Position numbers and translations under genes: made by a program | Source: Paracoccus bogoriensis | GTDB lineage: Bacteria; Pseudomonadota; Alphaproteobacteria; Rhodobacterales; Rhodobacteraceae | DNA length: 64,000 bases | Reading direction: 5' to 3' | Assembly (NCBI RefSeq): GCF_019431455.1 | Contig: NZ_JAHYSR010000012.1 | Location: forward strand, 33,902-97,901 | Notes under the pieces: generated by a model | Database searches by the model: none | Told to the model about the DNA's origin: nothing | The model's input: the letters and a program-made list of their open reading frames with translations, nothing else | Shown here: one piece after another, positions 20,102 through 31,843 of the stretch | Layout: each line of letters starts with the position of its first letter | How positions within the stretch are numbered: the stretch's first letter is position 1

Positions 20102-23100
20102 ATGTTCAACAAGATCCTGATTGCCAACCGGGGCGAAATCGCGATTCGCGTCATGCGCGCGGCCAATGAACTGGGCAAGAAAACGGTTGCGGTCTTTGCA
20201 GAGGAGGACAAGCTGAGTCTGCACCGCTTCAAGGCGGACGAGGCCTATCGAATCGGTGAAGGGCTTGGCCCGGTCGCGGCCTATCTGTCCATTCCTGAAA
20301 TCATCCGGGTTGCCAGGGAATCGGGCGCCGACGCGATCCATCCGGGCTATGGTCTCTTGTCCGAAAACCCCGATTTCGTGGATGCCTGCGGCGCGGCGGG
20401 CATTGCCTTCATCGGCCCGCGCGCCGACACGATGCGCGCGCTTGGCGACAAGGCCAGCGCCCGGCGCGTGGCGATCGAGGCAGGCGTTCCGGTCATCCCC
20501 GCGACCGAGGTGCTGGGCGACGACTTCGACGCCATCAAGCGTCAGGCCGCCGAGATCGGCTATCCGCTGATGCTGAAGGCCAGCTGGGGCGGCGGCGGGC
20601 GCGGAATGCGGCCTATCAACAACCCCGATGAACTGGTCGAGAAGGTCCGCGAGGGCCGACGCGAGGCCGAGGCGGCCTTTGGCAATGGCGAAGGCTATCT
20701 GGAAAAGATGATCCAGCGCGCCCGCCATGTCGAGGTGCAGCTGCTGGGCGACATGCATGGCGGGCTTTACCATCTGTTTGAGCGCGACTGCACCGTCCAG
20801 CGGCGCAACCAGAAGGTCGTGGAACGCGCCCCAGCGCCCTATCTGACCGATGCGCAGCGCGCCGAGGTCTGCGGCCTGGCGCTGAAGATCGGGAAGGCGG
20901 TCGGCTATCAGAATGCCGGCACGGTCGAGTTCCTGATGGATATGGACAGCGGCCAGTTCTACTTCATCGAGGTGAACCCCCGCGTGCAGGTCGAGCATAC
21001 CGTGACCGAGGAGGTCACCGGCATCGACATCGTCCAGGCCCAGATCAGGATCGCCGAGGGCGCGACCCTGGCCGAGGCAACCGGCCATGCCCGGCAAGAG
21101 GACATCACCCTGTCCGGCCACGCGCTGCAATGCCGTGTGACGACCGAAGATCCGCAGAACAACTTCATCCCCGATTACGGGCGGATCACGGCCTATCGCA
21201 GCGCCACGGGCATGGGCATCCGCCTCGATGGCGGCACGGCCTATTCCGGTGGCGTCATCACGCGCTATTACGATTCGCTGCTGGTCAAGGTGACGGCCTG
21301 GGCGCAGACGCCCGATCAGGCGATCAAGCGGATGGACCGGGCCTTGCGCGAATTCCGCATCCGGGGCGTCTCCACCAATATCGACTTTGTCATCAACCTG
21401 CTGAAGCATCCTGCCTTTCTGGATGACAGCTATACGACCAGGTTCATCGACACGACCGAAGAACTGTTCGAGTTCAAGAAGCGGCAGGACCGGGCGACCA
21501 AGATCCTGACCTATCTGGCCGATATCAGCGTCAACGGGCATCCCGAGACGGCGGGCCGCCCCCGGCCGCCCGCTCAGGCGGTCGCGCCCAAACCGCCCGC
21601 GCCTTTGGCCGAACCCGTGCCCGGCACGCGCCAGTTGCTGGAGGAGAAGGGCCCGCAGGCAGTGGCCGATTGGATGGCCGCGCAGAAGCGGTTGCTGATC
21701 ACCGACACCACCATGCGCGACGGGCACCAATCGCTGCTGGCCACGCGGATGCGCTCGATCGACATGATCCGCGTGGCGCCATCCTACGCCGCGAACCTGC
21801 CGCAGCTGTTCAGTGTGGAATGCTGGGGGGGCGCGACCTTCGACGTGGCCTACCGCTTCCTGCAGGAATGCCCCTGGCAGCGGCTGCGCGACATCCGCGC
21901 GAAGATGCCGAACCTGATGACGCAGATGCTGTTGCGCGGGTCGAACGGGGTGGGTTACACGAATTATCCCGACAATGTGGTGCAGTTCTTCGTGAAGCAG
22001 GCGGCCAGGACGGGCGTGGACGTGTTCCGCGTTTTCGACAGCCTGAACTGGGTCGAGAACATGCGCGTCGCGATGGATGCCGTCCTTGAAAGCGGCAAGA
22101 TCTGCGAGGGCACTGTCTGCTACACCGGCAACATGCTGGACCCGAACCGGTCCAAGTATGACCTGAAATACTATCTCCGCACCGCGCAGGAACTGAAGGC
22201 TGCGGGCGCGCATGTGCTGGGTGTCAAGGACATGGCCGGGCTGCTGAAGCCGGCGGCTGCGCGCGTCCTCATCAAGGCGCTGAAAGAGGAAGTGGGGCTG
22301 CCGATCCATTTCCACACGCATGACACCAGCGGCATGGGCGGCGCGACGATTCTGGCCGCGGCCGAGGCCGGGGTGGACGCCGTCGATTGCGCGATGGATG
22401 CGTTGTCGGGCAATACCAGTCAGCCCACGATGGGCAGCGTGGTCGAGGCGCTGGCCCAGACCGATCGCGACACGGGCCTCGATATCGGCGCCATCCGCGC
22501 GATCAGCAATTACTGGGAACGCGTGCGCGAGGGTTACGCGGCCTTCGAATCGGGCCTGCAATCGCCGGCCTCCGAGGTCTATCTGCACGAGATGCCCGGC
22601 GGGCAGTTCACCAACCTCAAGGCTCAGGCGCGTTCGATGGGGCTCGAGGATCGCTGGCACGAGGTCGCGCAGGCCTATGCGGATGTGAACCGACTGTTCG
22701 GCGACATCGTCAAGGTCACGCCCTCGTCCAAGGTGGTGGGCGATATGGCGCTGATGATGGTCGCGCAGAACCTGACGCCCGAGGACGTGGCCGATCCCGC
22801 GCGCGAAGTCAGCTTCCCCGAATCGGTGGTGGACATGATGCGCGGCAATCTGGGTCAGCCCCCCGGCGGCTGGCCCGAGGCGATCCAGCGCAAGGTGCTG
22901 AAGGGCGAGACCCCGATCACCGATCGCCCCGGCGCGCATCTGCCGCCCGTGGACCTCGAGGCCGAGCGCGCCAAGCTGTCCCAGATGCTGGACGGTCGCG
23001 CCATCGACGACGAGGATCTGAACGGCTACCTGATGTATCCCAAGGTCTTCACCGACTACATGGCCCGCCACGAGATCTACGGCCCGGTCCGCACCTTGCC

Positions 23101-23536
23101 GACCCGCGCCTTTTTCTACGGGATGGAGCCAGGGCAGGAGATCAGCGTCGAGATCGACCCCGGCAAGACGCTGGAGGTGCGGTTGCTGACCATTGGCGAG
23201 ACCGACGAGAAGGGCGAGGTCAAGGTTTTCTTCGAGTTGAACGGCCAGCCTCGGCAGGTCCGCGTGCCGAACCGCAAGGCGGGCGGCGGCGCTGCGGCGC
23301 GCCCCAAGGCGGATTCGACGAATCCTGGCCATGTCGGCGCGCCAATGCCGGGCGTCGTGGCCTCGGTCGCGGTGACGGTGGGGCAGGTGGTCAGTCAGGG
23401 CGATCTGATGCTGACGATCGAGGCGATGAAAATGGAGACCGGCATCCATGCCGAGCGCGAGGGCACGGTCAAGGCCGTCCATGTCGCTCCTGGCCAGCAG
23501 ATCGACGCCAAGGATCTTCTGGTCGAAATCGACTGA
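20102..23536 (+). CDS. pyc: pyruvate carboxylase
   Basis: Biotin-dependent ATP-driven carboxylation of pyruvate to oxaloacetate. The 1144-residue single-chain enzyme starts MFNKILIANRGEIAIRVMRA. Domains run: biotin carboxylase (about 1-450, ATP-grasp with KASWGGGGRGMR and FIEVNPRVQVEHTVTEE), carboxyltransferase (about 530-800, with TTMRDGHQSLLATRMR and the metal His pair FHTHDTSG), allosteric/linker region, and C-terminal biotin carrier with IEAMKMETG, the biotinyl lysine being residue 1110. The ATG at 20102 follows an AGAGGG site. It is divergent from uvrA and followed by the nuo cluster, whose tail contains birA. Confidence 0.98.
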   Translation: MFNKILIANRGEIAIRVMRAANELGKKTVAVFAEEDKLSLHRFKADEAYRIGEGLGPVAAYLSIPEIIRVARESGADAIHPGYGLLSENPDFVDACGAAGIAFIGPRADTMRALGDKASARRVAIEAGVPVIPATEVLGDDFDAIKRQAAEIGYPLMLKASWGGGGRGMRPINNPDELVEKVREGRREAEAAFGNGEGYLEKMIQRARHVEVQLLGDMHGGLYHLFERDCTVQRRNQKVVERAPAPYLTDAQRAEVCGLALKIGKAVGYQNAGTVEFLMDMDSGQFYFIEVNPRVQVEHTVTEEVTGIDIVQAQIRIAEGATLAEATGHARQEDITLSGHALQCRVTTEDPQNNFIPDYGRITAYRSATGMGIRLDGGTAYSGGVITRYYDSLLVKVTAWAQTPDQAIKRMDRALREFRIRGVSTNIDFVINLLKHPAFLDDSYTTRFIDTTEELFEFKKRQDRATKILTYLADISVNGHPETAGRPRPPAQAVAPKPPAPLAEPVPGTRQLLEEKGPQAVADWMAAQKRLLITDTTMRDGHQSLLATRMRSIDMIRVAPSYAANLPQLFSVECWGGATFDVAYRFLQECPWQRLRDIRAKMPNLMTQMLLRGSNGVGYTNYPDNVVQFFVKQAARTGVDVFRVFDSLNWVENMRVAMDAVLESGKICEGTVCYTGNMLDPNRSKYDLKYYLRTAQELKAAGAHVLGVKDMAGLLKPAAARVLIKALKEEVGLPIHFHTHDTSGMGGATILAAAEAGVDAVDCAMDALSGNTSQPTMGSVVEALAQTDRDTGLDIGAIRAISNYWERVREGYAAFESGLQSPASEVYLHEMPGGQFTNLKAQARSMGLEDRWHEVAQAYADVNRLFGDIVKVTPSSKVVGDMALMMVAQNLTPEDVADPAREVSFPESVVDMMRGNLGQPPGGWPEAIQRKVLKGETPITDRPGAHLPPVDLEAERAKLSQMLDGRAIDDEDLNGYLMYPKVFTDYMARHEIYGPVRTLPTRAFFYGMEPGQEISVEIDPGKTLEVRLLTIGETDEKGEVKVFFELNGQPRQVRVPNRKAGGGAAARPKADSTNPGHVGAPMPGVVASVAVTVGQVVSQGDLMLTIEAMKMETGIHAEREGTVKAVHVAPGQQIDAKDLLVEID

Positions 23537-23626
23537 CGGCGGCCTGCCGGCGCGATTGCGACAAGATGTCGGCCCCGACAGGGCGCCGCCGGGCTGGAAC
23601 GACACTGCGCAAGGCCCCATATTCGT

Positions 23627-23656
23627 GGGCATCACCCCGTTCCGGGGTTGATGCCC
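23627..23656 (+). terminator. strong hairpin downstream of pyc
   Basis: GGGCATC+ACCCCG (23627-23639), loop TTC, CGGGGT (23643-23648), one bulged T, GATGCCC (23650-23656): a 13-bp stem 90 bases past the pyc stop. No T-run follows, so it may terminate with help or protect the 3' end. Confidence 0.5.
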
Positions 23657-23728
23657 GTCACGCCGTCCGGGCTGCCCCATCACCCGGATCATGGTCCAAT
23701 TCGACGCGGAAACAGCCTTTCGCGCCCG

Positions 23729-23757
23729 TTGACCCGGATGTCTGCCGGGTCTAAACG
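23729..23757 (+). promoter_or_regulatory. candidate nuo operon promoter with inverted repeat in the spacer
   Basis: TTGACC (23729-23734), exactly 17 bases, TAAACG (23752-23757), 64 bases before the nuoA GTG. A perfect 7-bp inverted repeat, GACCCGG (23731-23737) and CCGGGTC (23745-23751), occupies the spacer and overlaps the -35 hexamer. Confidence 0.45.
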
Positions 23758-23820
23758 GCACTCAGCCAACCCGTCGCGGGGGAAGCCAAGATCCCCGCGA
23801 CCGACAAGGGGATCAAGCCC

Positions 23821-24710
<890 letters not shown>

Positions 24711-24712
24711 TG

Positions 24713-25333
24713 ATGGCCGTCTATCCCGATCTCGACGCGCTGGATCAACTGGCCGAACACATCAAGCTGCGCCGTCCCGACCAGGTCATCGACGCAGGCA
24801 CCGCGCATGGCGAACTGACCGTGACCGCCACCGCGGCGGGCATTCTTGACCTGATCGAGTTCCTGCGCGGCGACAGCGCCTGCCGCTTCTCGACGCTGGT
24901 GGACATCACGGCGGTCGATTACCCGGCGCGTCCGCAGCGCTTCGACGTGGTCTATCACCTGCTGTCGATGTATCAGAACCAGCGCATCCGTGTGAAGGTG
25001 GCGATCCGTGAGGACGAGATGATGCCCTCTCTGACGGGCATCTTCCCCGCGGCCAACTGGTTCGAGCGCGAGGTGTTCGACATGTTCGGCATCCTCTTCA
25101 CCGGGCATCCGGACATGCGCCGCATCCTGACCGATTATGGTTTCACCGGACATCCGCTGCGCAAGGATTTCCCGACGACCGGCTATGTCGAGGTCCGCTA
25201 TGACGAGACCGAGAAGCGCGTCGTCTATGAGCCTGTCAAGCTGGTGCAGGAATACCGCCAATTCGATTTCCTGTCGCCTTGGGAAGGCGCGCACTACGTC
25301 CTGCCCGGCGACGAGAAAGGGGCCGCGAAATGA
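24713..25333 (+). CDS. nuoC: NADH-quinone oxidoreductase subunit C
   Basis: 30-kDa peripheral subunit of complex I, packed between NuoD and NuoB. The roughly 206-residue product has the 30-kDa signature ERELFDMFG-like [26 protein letters not shown] (split across residues 115-140) and [16 protein letters not shown]. Two ATGs sit side by side: 24710 overlaps the nuoB stop, and 24713 has better spacing from GAGG at 24703-24706, so I use 24713. It is not fused to nuoD, unlike in E. coli. Confidence 0.95.
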   Translation: MAVYPDLDALDQLAEHIKLRRPDQVIDAGTAHGELTVTATAAGILDLIEFLRGDSACRFSTLVDITAVDYPARPQRFDVVYHLLSMYQNQRIRVKVAIREDEMMPSLTGIFPAANWFEREVFDMFGILFTGHPDMRRILTDYGFTGHPLRKDFPTTGYVEVRYDETEKRVVYEPVKLVQEYRQFDFLSPWEGAHYVLPGDEKGAAK

Positions 25334-26574
25334 TGGACGGCGACATCCGCAAGAAAGATTATGATGACGGCACCTCGGATTTTCTGACCGACGAGCAGCG
25401 CATCCGGAACTTCAGCGTCAATTTCGGCCCGCAGCACCCCGCGGCGCATGGCGTGCTTCGTCTGGTGCTGGAACTGGATGGCGAGGTGGTCGAACGTGCC
25501 GATCCGCATATCGGGCTGCTGCATCGCGGCACCGAAAAGCTGATGGAAAGCCGCACCTACCTGCAGAACCTGCCTTATTTCGACCGGCTGGATTACGTCT
25601 CGCCCATGAACCAGGAACATGCCTGGTGTCTGGCGATCGAGCGTTTGACCGGCACGGTCGTGCCGCGCCGCGCCAGTCTGATCCGGGTGCTTTACTCGGA
25701 GATCGGGCGCATCCTGAACCATTTGCTGGGCCTGACCACGGGCGCGCTGGACGTGGGGGCGCTGACGCCGCCGCTCTGGGGGTTCGAGGCGCGCGAAGAC
25801 CTGATGATCTTTTACGAACGCGCCTGCGGGGCGCGTCTGCACGCGGCCTATTTCCGCCCCGGCGGCGTTCATCAGGATCTGCCGCCCGACCTGATCGACG
25901 ATATCGAAGCCTGGTGCGAGAAATTCCCCCGGGTGCTGGATGATCTGGATACGCTGCTGACCGAAAACCGCATCTTCAAACAGCGTCTGGTCGGCATCGG
26001 CGTAGTCACTCAGCAGGATGCGCTGGATTGGGGTTTCTCGGGCGTGATGGTGCGCGGTTCGGGCATGGCCTGGGATCTGCGCCGCGCCCAGCCCTACGAG
26101 TGCTACAACGAATTCGACTTCAGGATCCCGGTCGGCACGAATGGCGATTGCTACGACCGCTTCCTGTGCCGGATGCAGGAGATGCGCGAGTCGGTGTCGA
26201 TCATGAAGCAGGCCATCGCCAAGCTGCGCGAACCGGCGGGGCAGGGCGACGTGCTGGCGCGTGGCAAGCTGGCCCCGCCCAAGCGCGGCGACATGAAGCG
26301 CGACATGGAAAGCCTGATCCACCACTTCAAGCTCTATACCGAGGGCTTCAAGGTTCCGGCAGGCGAGGTCTATGCCGCAGTCGAGGCGCCCAAGGGCGAA
26401 TTCGGCGTCTATCTGGTCAGCGACGGGACGAACAGGCCCTATCGCGTCAAGCTGCGGGCGCCGGGCTTCCTGCATCTGCAATCCATGGACTGGATGGCCA
26501 AGGGTCATCTGCTGGCCGATGTGCCCGCGCTGATTGCCACCCAGGATATCGTCTTCGGAGAGGTTGACCGCTGA
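25333..26574 (+). CDS. nuoD: NADH-quinone oxidoreductase subunit D
   Basis: 49-kDa subunit forming the quinone pocket with NuoB. The 413-residue protein begins [17 protein letters not shown] and contains [20 protein letters not shown] (the quinone-headgroup His/Tyr region), [18 protein letters not shown] and [13 protein letters not shown] near the C-terminus. The MDGDIRK start resembles the Paracoccus Nqo4 start; a second ATG at 25330 overlaps the nuoC stop as ATGA. Its own stop overlaps nuoE in TGATG. Confidence 0.97.
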   Translation: MDGDIRKKDYDDGTSDFLTDEQRIRNFSVNFGPQHPAAHGVLRLVLELDGEVVERADPHIGLLHRGTEKLMESRTYLQNLPYFDRLDYVSPMNQEHAWCLAIERLTGTVVPRRASLIRVLYSEIGRILNHLLGLTTGALDVGALTPPLWGFEAREDLMIFYERACGARLHAAYFRPGGVHQDLPPDLIDDIEAWCEKFPRVLDDLDTLLTENRIFKQRLVGIGVVTQQDALDWGFSGVMVRGSGMAWDLRRAQPYECYNEFDFRIPVGTNGDCYDRFLCRMQEMRESVSIMKQAIAKLREPAGQGDVLARGKLAPPKRGDMKRDMESLIHHFKLYTEGFKVPAGEVYAAVEAPKGEFGVYLVSDGTNRPYRVKLRAPGFLHLQSMDWMAKGHLLADVPALIATQDIVFGEVDR

Positions 26575-27482
26575 TGCTGCGCCGCCTGCACCCCGTCCAG
26601 CCGGACAGTTTCGAATTCACCCCCGCAAACCTGGAATGGGCGCGGGCGCAGATGACCAAATACCCGGAAGGCCGCCAGCAATCGGCGATCATCCCGGTCC
26701 TGTGGCGCGCCCAGGAGCAAGAGGGCTGGCTGTCCCGTCCTGCCATCGAATATTGCGCCGATCTGCTGGGTATGCCCTATATCCGGGCGCTCGAAGTGGC
26801 GACGTTCTACTTCATGTTCCAGCTGCAACCTGTTGGAACAGTGGCCAATATCCAGATCTGCGGCACGACGACCTGCATGATCTGCGGCGCCGAGGCGCTG
26901 ATCGAGGTCTGTAAGCGCAAGATTGCGCCGACGCCGCACACCTTGTCGCCCTGCGGCAAGTTCAGTTGGGAAGAGGTCGAATGTCTGGGCGCCTGCGCCA
27001 ATGCACCGATGGCCCAGATCGGCAAGGACTATTACGAGGATCTGACGCCCGAGAGTCTCGAAGCGTTGATCGACCGCATGTCGGCGGGCGAGGTTCCGCT
27101 GCCGGGCTCGCAGACCGGCCGCTTTGCCTCGGAGCCTGCGACGGGGCTGACCAGCCTTGCCAATGAGGCGAGGGACGAGAGCGCGAATGCCAGCGTGGCG
27201 CTGGCCCGCAAACTGGGCGAAACGCTCAAGCGGATCGACGGAACCGAAGTGCCGATCCTGACCAAGTGGCTGGAGCGCAAGCGTCCCGAGGCGGCCGCCG
27301 ATGACCGTGAGGGTGAAAACACTGTCCCCGAGGCCGATCCCAAACCGTCCGAGGGCAAACCCGCCGACAAGACTGGCGTGACCGTGCAGGAGGCGCAGGC
27401 TTCCTCTGCCGCCCGCCCAGTATCGGCGCGCGAGCCGGCAGGCATCCGCGACGACGAGCAGGCGGCACAGAAGGACGGATAA
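26574..27482 (+). CDS. nuoE: NADH-quinone oxidoreductase subunit E with long C-terminal extension
   Basis: 24-kDa subunit holding the N1a [2Fe-2S] cluster beside NuoF. The cluster ligands C96 and C101 ([13 protein letters not shown]) and C137 and C141 ([12 protein letters not shown]) sit at the positions known in P. denitrificans Nqo2. The 302-residue product is much longer than the usual 160-240: from about residue 170 it continues as a polar tail with a short helical block ([20 protein letters not shown]) and a charged Pro/Ala/Glu-rich end. The tail function is unknown. It overlaps nuoD by one base and is followed by two small membrane-protein genes. Confidence 0.96.
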   Translation: MLRRLHPVQPDSFEFTPANLEWARAQMTKYPEGRQQSAIIPVLWRAQEQEGWLSRPAIEYCADLLGMPYIRALEVATFYFMFQLQPVGTVANIQICGTTTCMICGAEALIEVCKRKIAPTPHTLSPCGKFSWEEVECLGACANAPMAQIGKDYYEDLTPESLEALIDRMSAGEVPLPGSQTGRFASEPATGLTSLANEARDESANASVALARKLGETLKRIDGTEVPILTKWLERKRPEAAADDREGENTVPEADPKPSEGKPADKTGVTVQEAQASSAARPVSAREPAGIRDDEQAAQKDG

Positions 27483-27513
27483 TCGGATCGAGGCCCGGTA
27501 GCAGGAGAAGGCG

Positions 27514-27789
27514 ATGAACCGCGCGACGCGCAGCACATGCGGCATCTTCGGCGCCCTTGGCGGGGTGCTGGCAGTCTTGTCGCTTGGGCTTTTCGGCTGG
27601 CCGGCGTCTCTGCTTCCGGGCGCGATGCTGGCGATCATTCTGTCGGGGCTGCCGGTCTTGTTGAGCCACGCAGGCCAGACGGGCATGGATGGCGAGGTCT
27701 GTCCCCGGACCGTTCCTGCTGAGGTTGGCACTGCCCATGTCCTTTTGGTGACGGTGACGCAGGCCGCGCAATCGGAGGGTGCGCAATGA
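27514..27789 (+). CDS. small membrane protein of unknown function inside the nuo cluster
   Basis: A 91-residue protein with two hydrophobic stretches (FGALGGVLAVLSLGLFGWPA and LLPGAMLAIILSGLPVLL) followed by a polar tail of about 40 residues. I do not recognise a family. The ATG at 27514 has AGGAG upstream, and its stop overlaps the next start in ATGA, so it looks genuinely translated. Codon use resembles its neighbours. It occupies a slot between nuoE and nuoF where Paracoccus complex I clusters are known to carry unidentified reading frames. Confidence 0.7.
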   Translation: MNRATRSTCGIFGALGGVLAVLSLGLFGWPASLLPGAMLAIILSGLPVLLSHAGQTGMDGEVCPRTVPAEVGTAHVLLVTVTQAAQSEGAQ

Positions 27790-27995
27790 CCCCCGAACAG
27801 CGTGATGCGCAGCAGATGCGGCTTGTGGGCATCGTGATCGCGGTCACGATGGTGGCCTGGCTGGGCATGCAGATGCTTGGCCGAGAATTTGACTTGGCGG
27901 CGCGATGGGCCTTTCTGGTCGATCTTGCCGCCATCGGCGCTTTTGTCTGGTCGCTTCTTGTGACCTGGCGTATCTGGCGGCGCAGGAATGCGTGA
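27786..27995 (+). CDS. DUF5337-like small membrane protein
   Basis: A 69-residue protein starting MTPEQRDAQQMRLVGIVIAV with two membrane segments (IVIAVTMVAWLGMQMLG and FLVDLAAIGAFVWSLLVTW) and a basic end RIWRRRNA. This is the pattern of the DUF5337 proteins found in Rhodobacterales nuo clusters. Start overlaps the preceding stop (ATGA), and nuoF begins 27 bases later. It may be an accessory or assembly factor of the membrane arm, which is inference from position. Confidence 0.8.
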   Translation: MTPEQRDAQQMRLVGIVIAVTMVAWLGMQMLGREFDLAARWAFLVDLAAIGAFVWSLLVTWRIWRRRNA

Positions 27996-29318
<1,323 letters not shown>

Positions 29319-29419
29319 TCCAGGGGGCGGCATATCACGCGACGCGCACGCGCTCGTGTCGGGCGAAAACCCGGTCCGGTGCTTATGTGGGGGCTCGAAC
29401 CCATCGAAAGGACCGTGCC

Positions 29420-29815
29420 ATGTTTCGCCCTCTGATCGCTGCTGCCCTGCTGGCCGCCACCCCTGCCGCTGCCCTGGAGCCCCTGTCCGAGAACACCTAT
29501 GTCATTGACCGCCTTGTTCAGGCGCGCGTGGCAGACGTGCTGCGCCGGGGCTGTCCAACGCTGGATGCGCGCATGGTGCGCGCCTTCCGCGAGGCGCGCG
29601 CGCTCAAGCGCCACGCGCTGGACCAAGGTTACAGCGAGGCAGAGATCGACGCGTTTCTGGGCGATCGGGAACAGCGTCAGCGCATCTACGCAGAGGCCGA
29701 CCGCTACATGCGCGCCAATGGCGTGGTGAACGGCCAGCCCGACACGTTTTGCCGCCTCGGGCGGGACGAAATCGCACGGCAGACGGTCGCCGGATCGCTG
29801 TTGAGTGCCAGGTAA
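29420..29815 (+). CDS. DUF5333-like secreted protein in the nuo cluster
   Basis: A 131-residue protein with a clear signal peptide ([18 protein letters not shown], cleavage before LEPLSENTY) and a helical mature part containing two cysteines ([11 protein letters not shown] and [10 protein letters not shown]) that could form a disulfide. It matches the DUF5333 family known between nuoF and nuoG in Rhodobacterales. The start at 29420 has an AAAGGA site; a 101-base spacer separates it from nuoF. Its product should be periplasmic, so it is not a subunit of the cytoplasmic arm despite the location. Confidence 0.8.
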   Translation: MFRPLIAAALLAATPAAALEPLSENTYVIDRLVQARVADVLRRGCPTLDARMVRAFREARALKRHALDQGYSEAEIDAFLGDREQRQRIYAEADRYMRANGVVNGQPDTFCRLGRDEIARQTVAGSLLSAR

Positions 29816-29825
29816 GGATGAAATC

Positions 29826-31838
29826 ATGGCAGAATTGCGGACAATCAGGATCGACGGCAAGGATATCGAGGTCGATCCCAACCTGACCCTGATCCAGGCC
29901 TGCGAACAGGCCGGGATCGAGATCCCGCGTTTCTGCTATCACGAGCGGCTGTCCATCGCGGGCAATTGCCGCATGTGCCTGGTCGAAATCGTGGGCGGTC
30001 CCCCCAAACCCGCGGCCTCTTGCGCCATGCAGGTCAAGGATCTGCGCCCCGGCCCCGATGGCGCGCCTTCGGAAATCCGCACCAACAGCCCCATGGTCAA
30101 GAAGGCCCGCGAGGGGGTGATGGAGTTCCTGCTGATCAACCACCCGCTGGATTGCCCGATCTGCGACCAGGGCGGCGAGTGCGATCTTCAGGACCAGGCC
30201 ATGGCCTATGGCGTCGATTTCAGCCGCTATCGTGAGCCCAAGCGCGCGGCCGAGGAACTGAACCTCGGCCCGCTGGTCGAAACGCACATGACCCGTTGTA
30301 TCAGCTGCACCCGCTGCGTGCGCTTCACGACCGAGGTCGCGGGCATCACCCAGATGGGCCAGACCGGCCGCGGCGAGGATAGCGAAATCACCAGCTACCT
30401 GAACCAGACGCTGGCCTCGAACCTTCAGGGCAACATCATCGACCTTTGCCCGGTGGGCGCGCTGGTCTCGAAGCCCTATGCCTTCACCGCCCGTCCCTGG
30501 GAGCTGACCAAGACCGAGACCATCGACGTGATGGACGCCCTTGGCAGCAATATCCGTGTCGATACCAAGGGCCGCGAAGTGATGCGGATCCTACCGCGCA
30601 ACCATGACGGCGTGAACGAGGAATGGCTGTCGGACAAGTCGCGCTTTGTCTGGGACGGCCTGCGCCGCCAACGCCTTGACCGTCCCTATATCCGCGAGAA
30701 CGGCAAGCTGCGCCCGGCTTCGTGGTCCGAGGCCCTGTCGGCCGCGGCCGCTGCGATGCGTGGTGGCAAGGTCGCCGGTCTGGTGGGTGATCTGGCTCCG
30801 GTCGAGGCGGCATTCAGCCTCAAGTTGCTGATCGAGGGCCTGGGCGGCTCGGTCGAATGCCGGACGGACGGCGCGAAACTGCCCGAGGGGAATCGTTCGG
30901 GCTATGTCGGCAACGCACAGATTGCGGATCTGGACGATGCCGCCTTCGTCATGCTGATCGGCACCAATCCCCGCGACGAGGCGCCGGTGCTGAATGCCCG
31001 CATCCGCAAGGCCTGGACACGCGGGGCCGATATCACGCTGATCGGCGAGCCGGTCGATCTGACCTATGACTACACCCATGCTGGCAATGACCGCGCGGCG
31101 TTGGCGAAACTGCTGGCCCAGGCTGGGCCGCAGGACAAGCCCGGCGTGGTAATCGTGGGGCAGGGCGCCCTGCGCGAGGCTGACGGCGCGGCCGTTCTGG
31201 CCCACGCGATGGCGCTGGCCGAGGCGACCGGCGCGCGCCTGATGGTGCTGCACCTGGCTGCGTCGCGTGTGGGCGCCATGGATATTGGTGCGGTCACGCG
31301 GGGCGGCCTGTCGGCTGCCATCGAGGGTGCCCAGGTCATCTACAATCTGGGCGCCGACGAGGTCGAGATCGCGGCCGGGCCGATGGTGATCTATCAGGGC
31401 AGCCACGGCGATCGCGGCGCGCACCGCGCCGATATCATCCTGCCCGCTGCCTGTTATACCGAGGAAATGGGCCTCTTCGTGAACACCGAGGGGCGTCCTC
31501 AACTGGCGATGCGCGCGAATTTCGCGCCGGGCGAGGCCAAGGAGAACTGGGCGATCCTGCGGGCGCTGTCGGGCGAACTGGGTCGGACTCTGCCCTGGGA
31601 CAGCCTGACGCAACTTCGCCGCAAGCTGGTCGAGGCCGTGCCGCATCTGGCCGAGGTCGATCAGGTCGCCGAAAACGACTGGCAGCCTGTGCCGATGGCC
31701 GAACTGGGCCAAGCGCCCTTCGTCTATCCGGTGCGCGACTTCTATCTGACCAACCCGATTGCACGCTCTTCGCCGCTGATGGGGGAATTGTCGCGGATGG
31801 CGGCGGCGCGCAACGCGCCCGCCCTTGCGGCCGAGTGA
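29826..31838 (+). CDS. nuoG: NADH-quinone oxidoreductase subunit G
   Basis: 75-kDa subunit with clusters N1b, N4 and N5. The 670-residue protein begins [19 protein letters not shown]. The N-terminal [2Fe-2S] ferredoxin domain has [17 protein letters not shown] and AASCAM. The His-cysteine cluster follows in [18 protein letters not shown], then [10 protein letters not shown], and a molybdopterin-like C-terminal domain without the N7 cysteine motif. Length is of the Paracoccus/mitochondrial short type rather than the 900-residue enterobacterial type. The start at 29826 lies 10 bases after the DUF5333 gene. Confidence 0.97.
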   Translation: MAELRTIRIDGKDIEVDPNLTLIQACEQAGIEIPRFCYHERLSIAGNCRMCLVEIVGGPPKPAASCAMQVKDLRPGPDGAPSEIRTNSPMVKKAREGVMEFLLINHPLDCPICDQGGECDLQDQAMAYGVDFSRYREPKRAAEELNLGPLVETHMTRCISCTRCVRFTTEVAGITQMGQTGRGEDSEITSYLNQTLASNLQGNIIDLCPVGALVSKPYAFTARPWELTKTETIDVMDALGSNIRVDTKGREVMRILPRNHDGVNEEWLSDKSRFVWDGLRRQRLDRPYIRENGKLRPASWSEALSAAAAAMRGGKVAGLVGDLAPVEAAFSLKLLIEGLGGSVECRTDGAKLPEGNRSGYVGNAQIADLDDAAFVMLIGTNPRDEAPVLNARIRKAWTRGADITLIGEPVDLTYDYTHAGNDRAALAKLLAQAGPQDKPGVVIVGQGALREADGAAVLAHAMALAEATGARLMVLHLAASRVGAMDIGAVTRGGLSAAIEGAQVIYNLGADEVEIAAGPMVIYQGSHGDRGAHRADIILPAACYTEEMGLFVNTEGRPQLAMRANFAPGEAKENWAILRALSGELGRTLPWDSLTQLRRKLVEAVPHLAEVDQVAENDWQPVPMAELGQAPFVYPVRDFYLTNPIARSSPLMGELSRMAAARNAPALAAE

Positions 31839-31843
31839 CGGTC

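Noticed and set aside
20033..23761. A 1242-residue open frame on the minus strand
   Set aside because: It is antisense to pyc in a GC-rich genome, where the opposite frame stays open; the translation shows no domains and has His/Gly/Asp-rich shadow composition.
23537..23820. A further small gene between pyc and nuoA
   Set aside because: Short frames there have no ribosome site or family resemblance; the gap is better explained by the pyc hairpin and the nuo promoter region.
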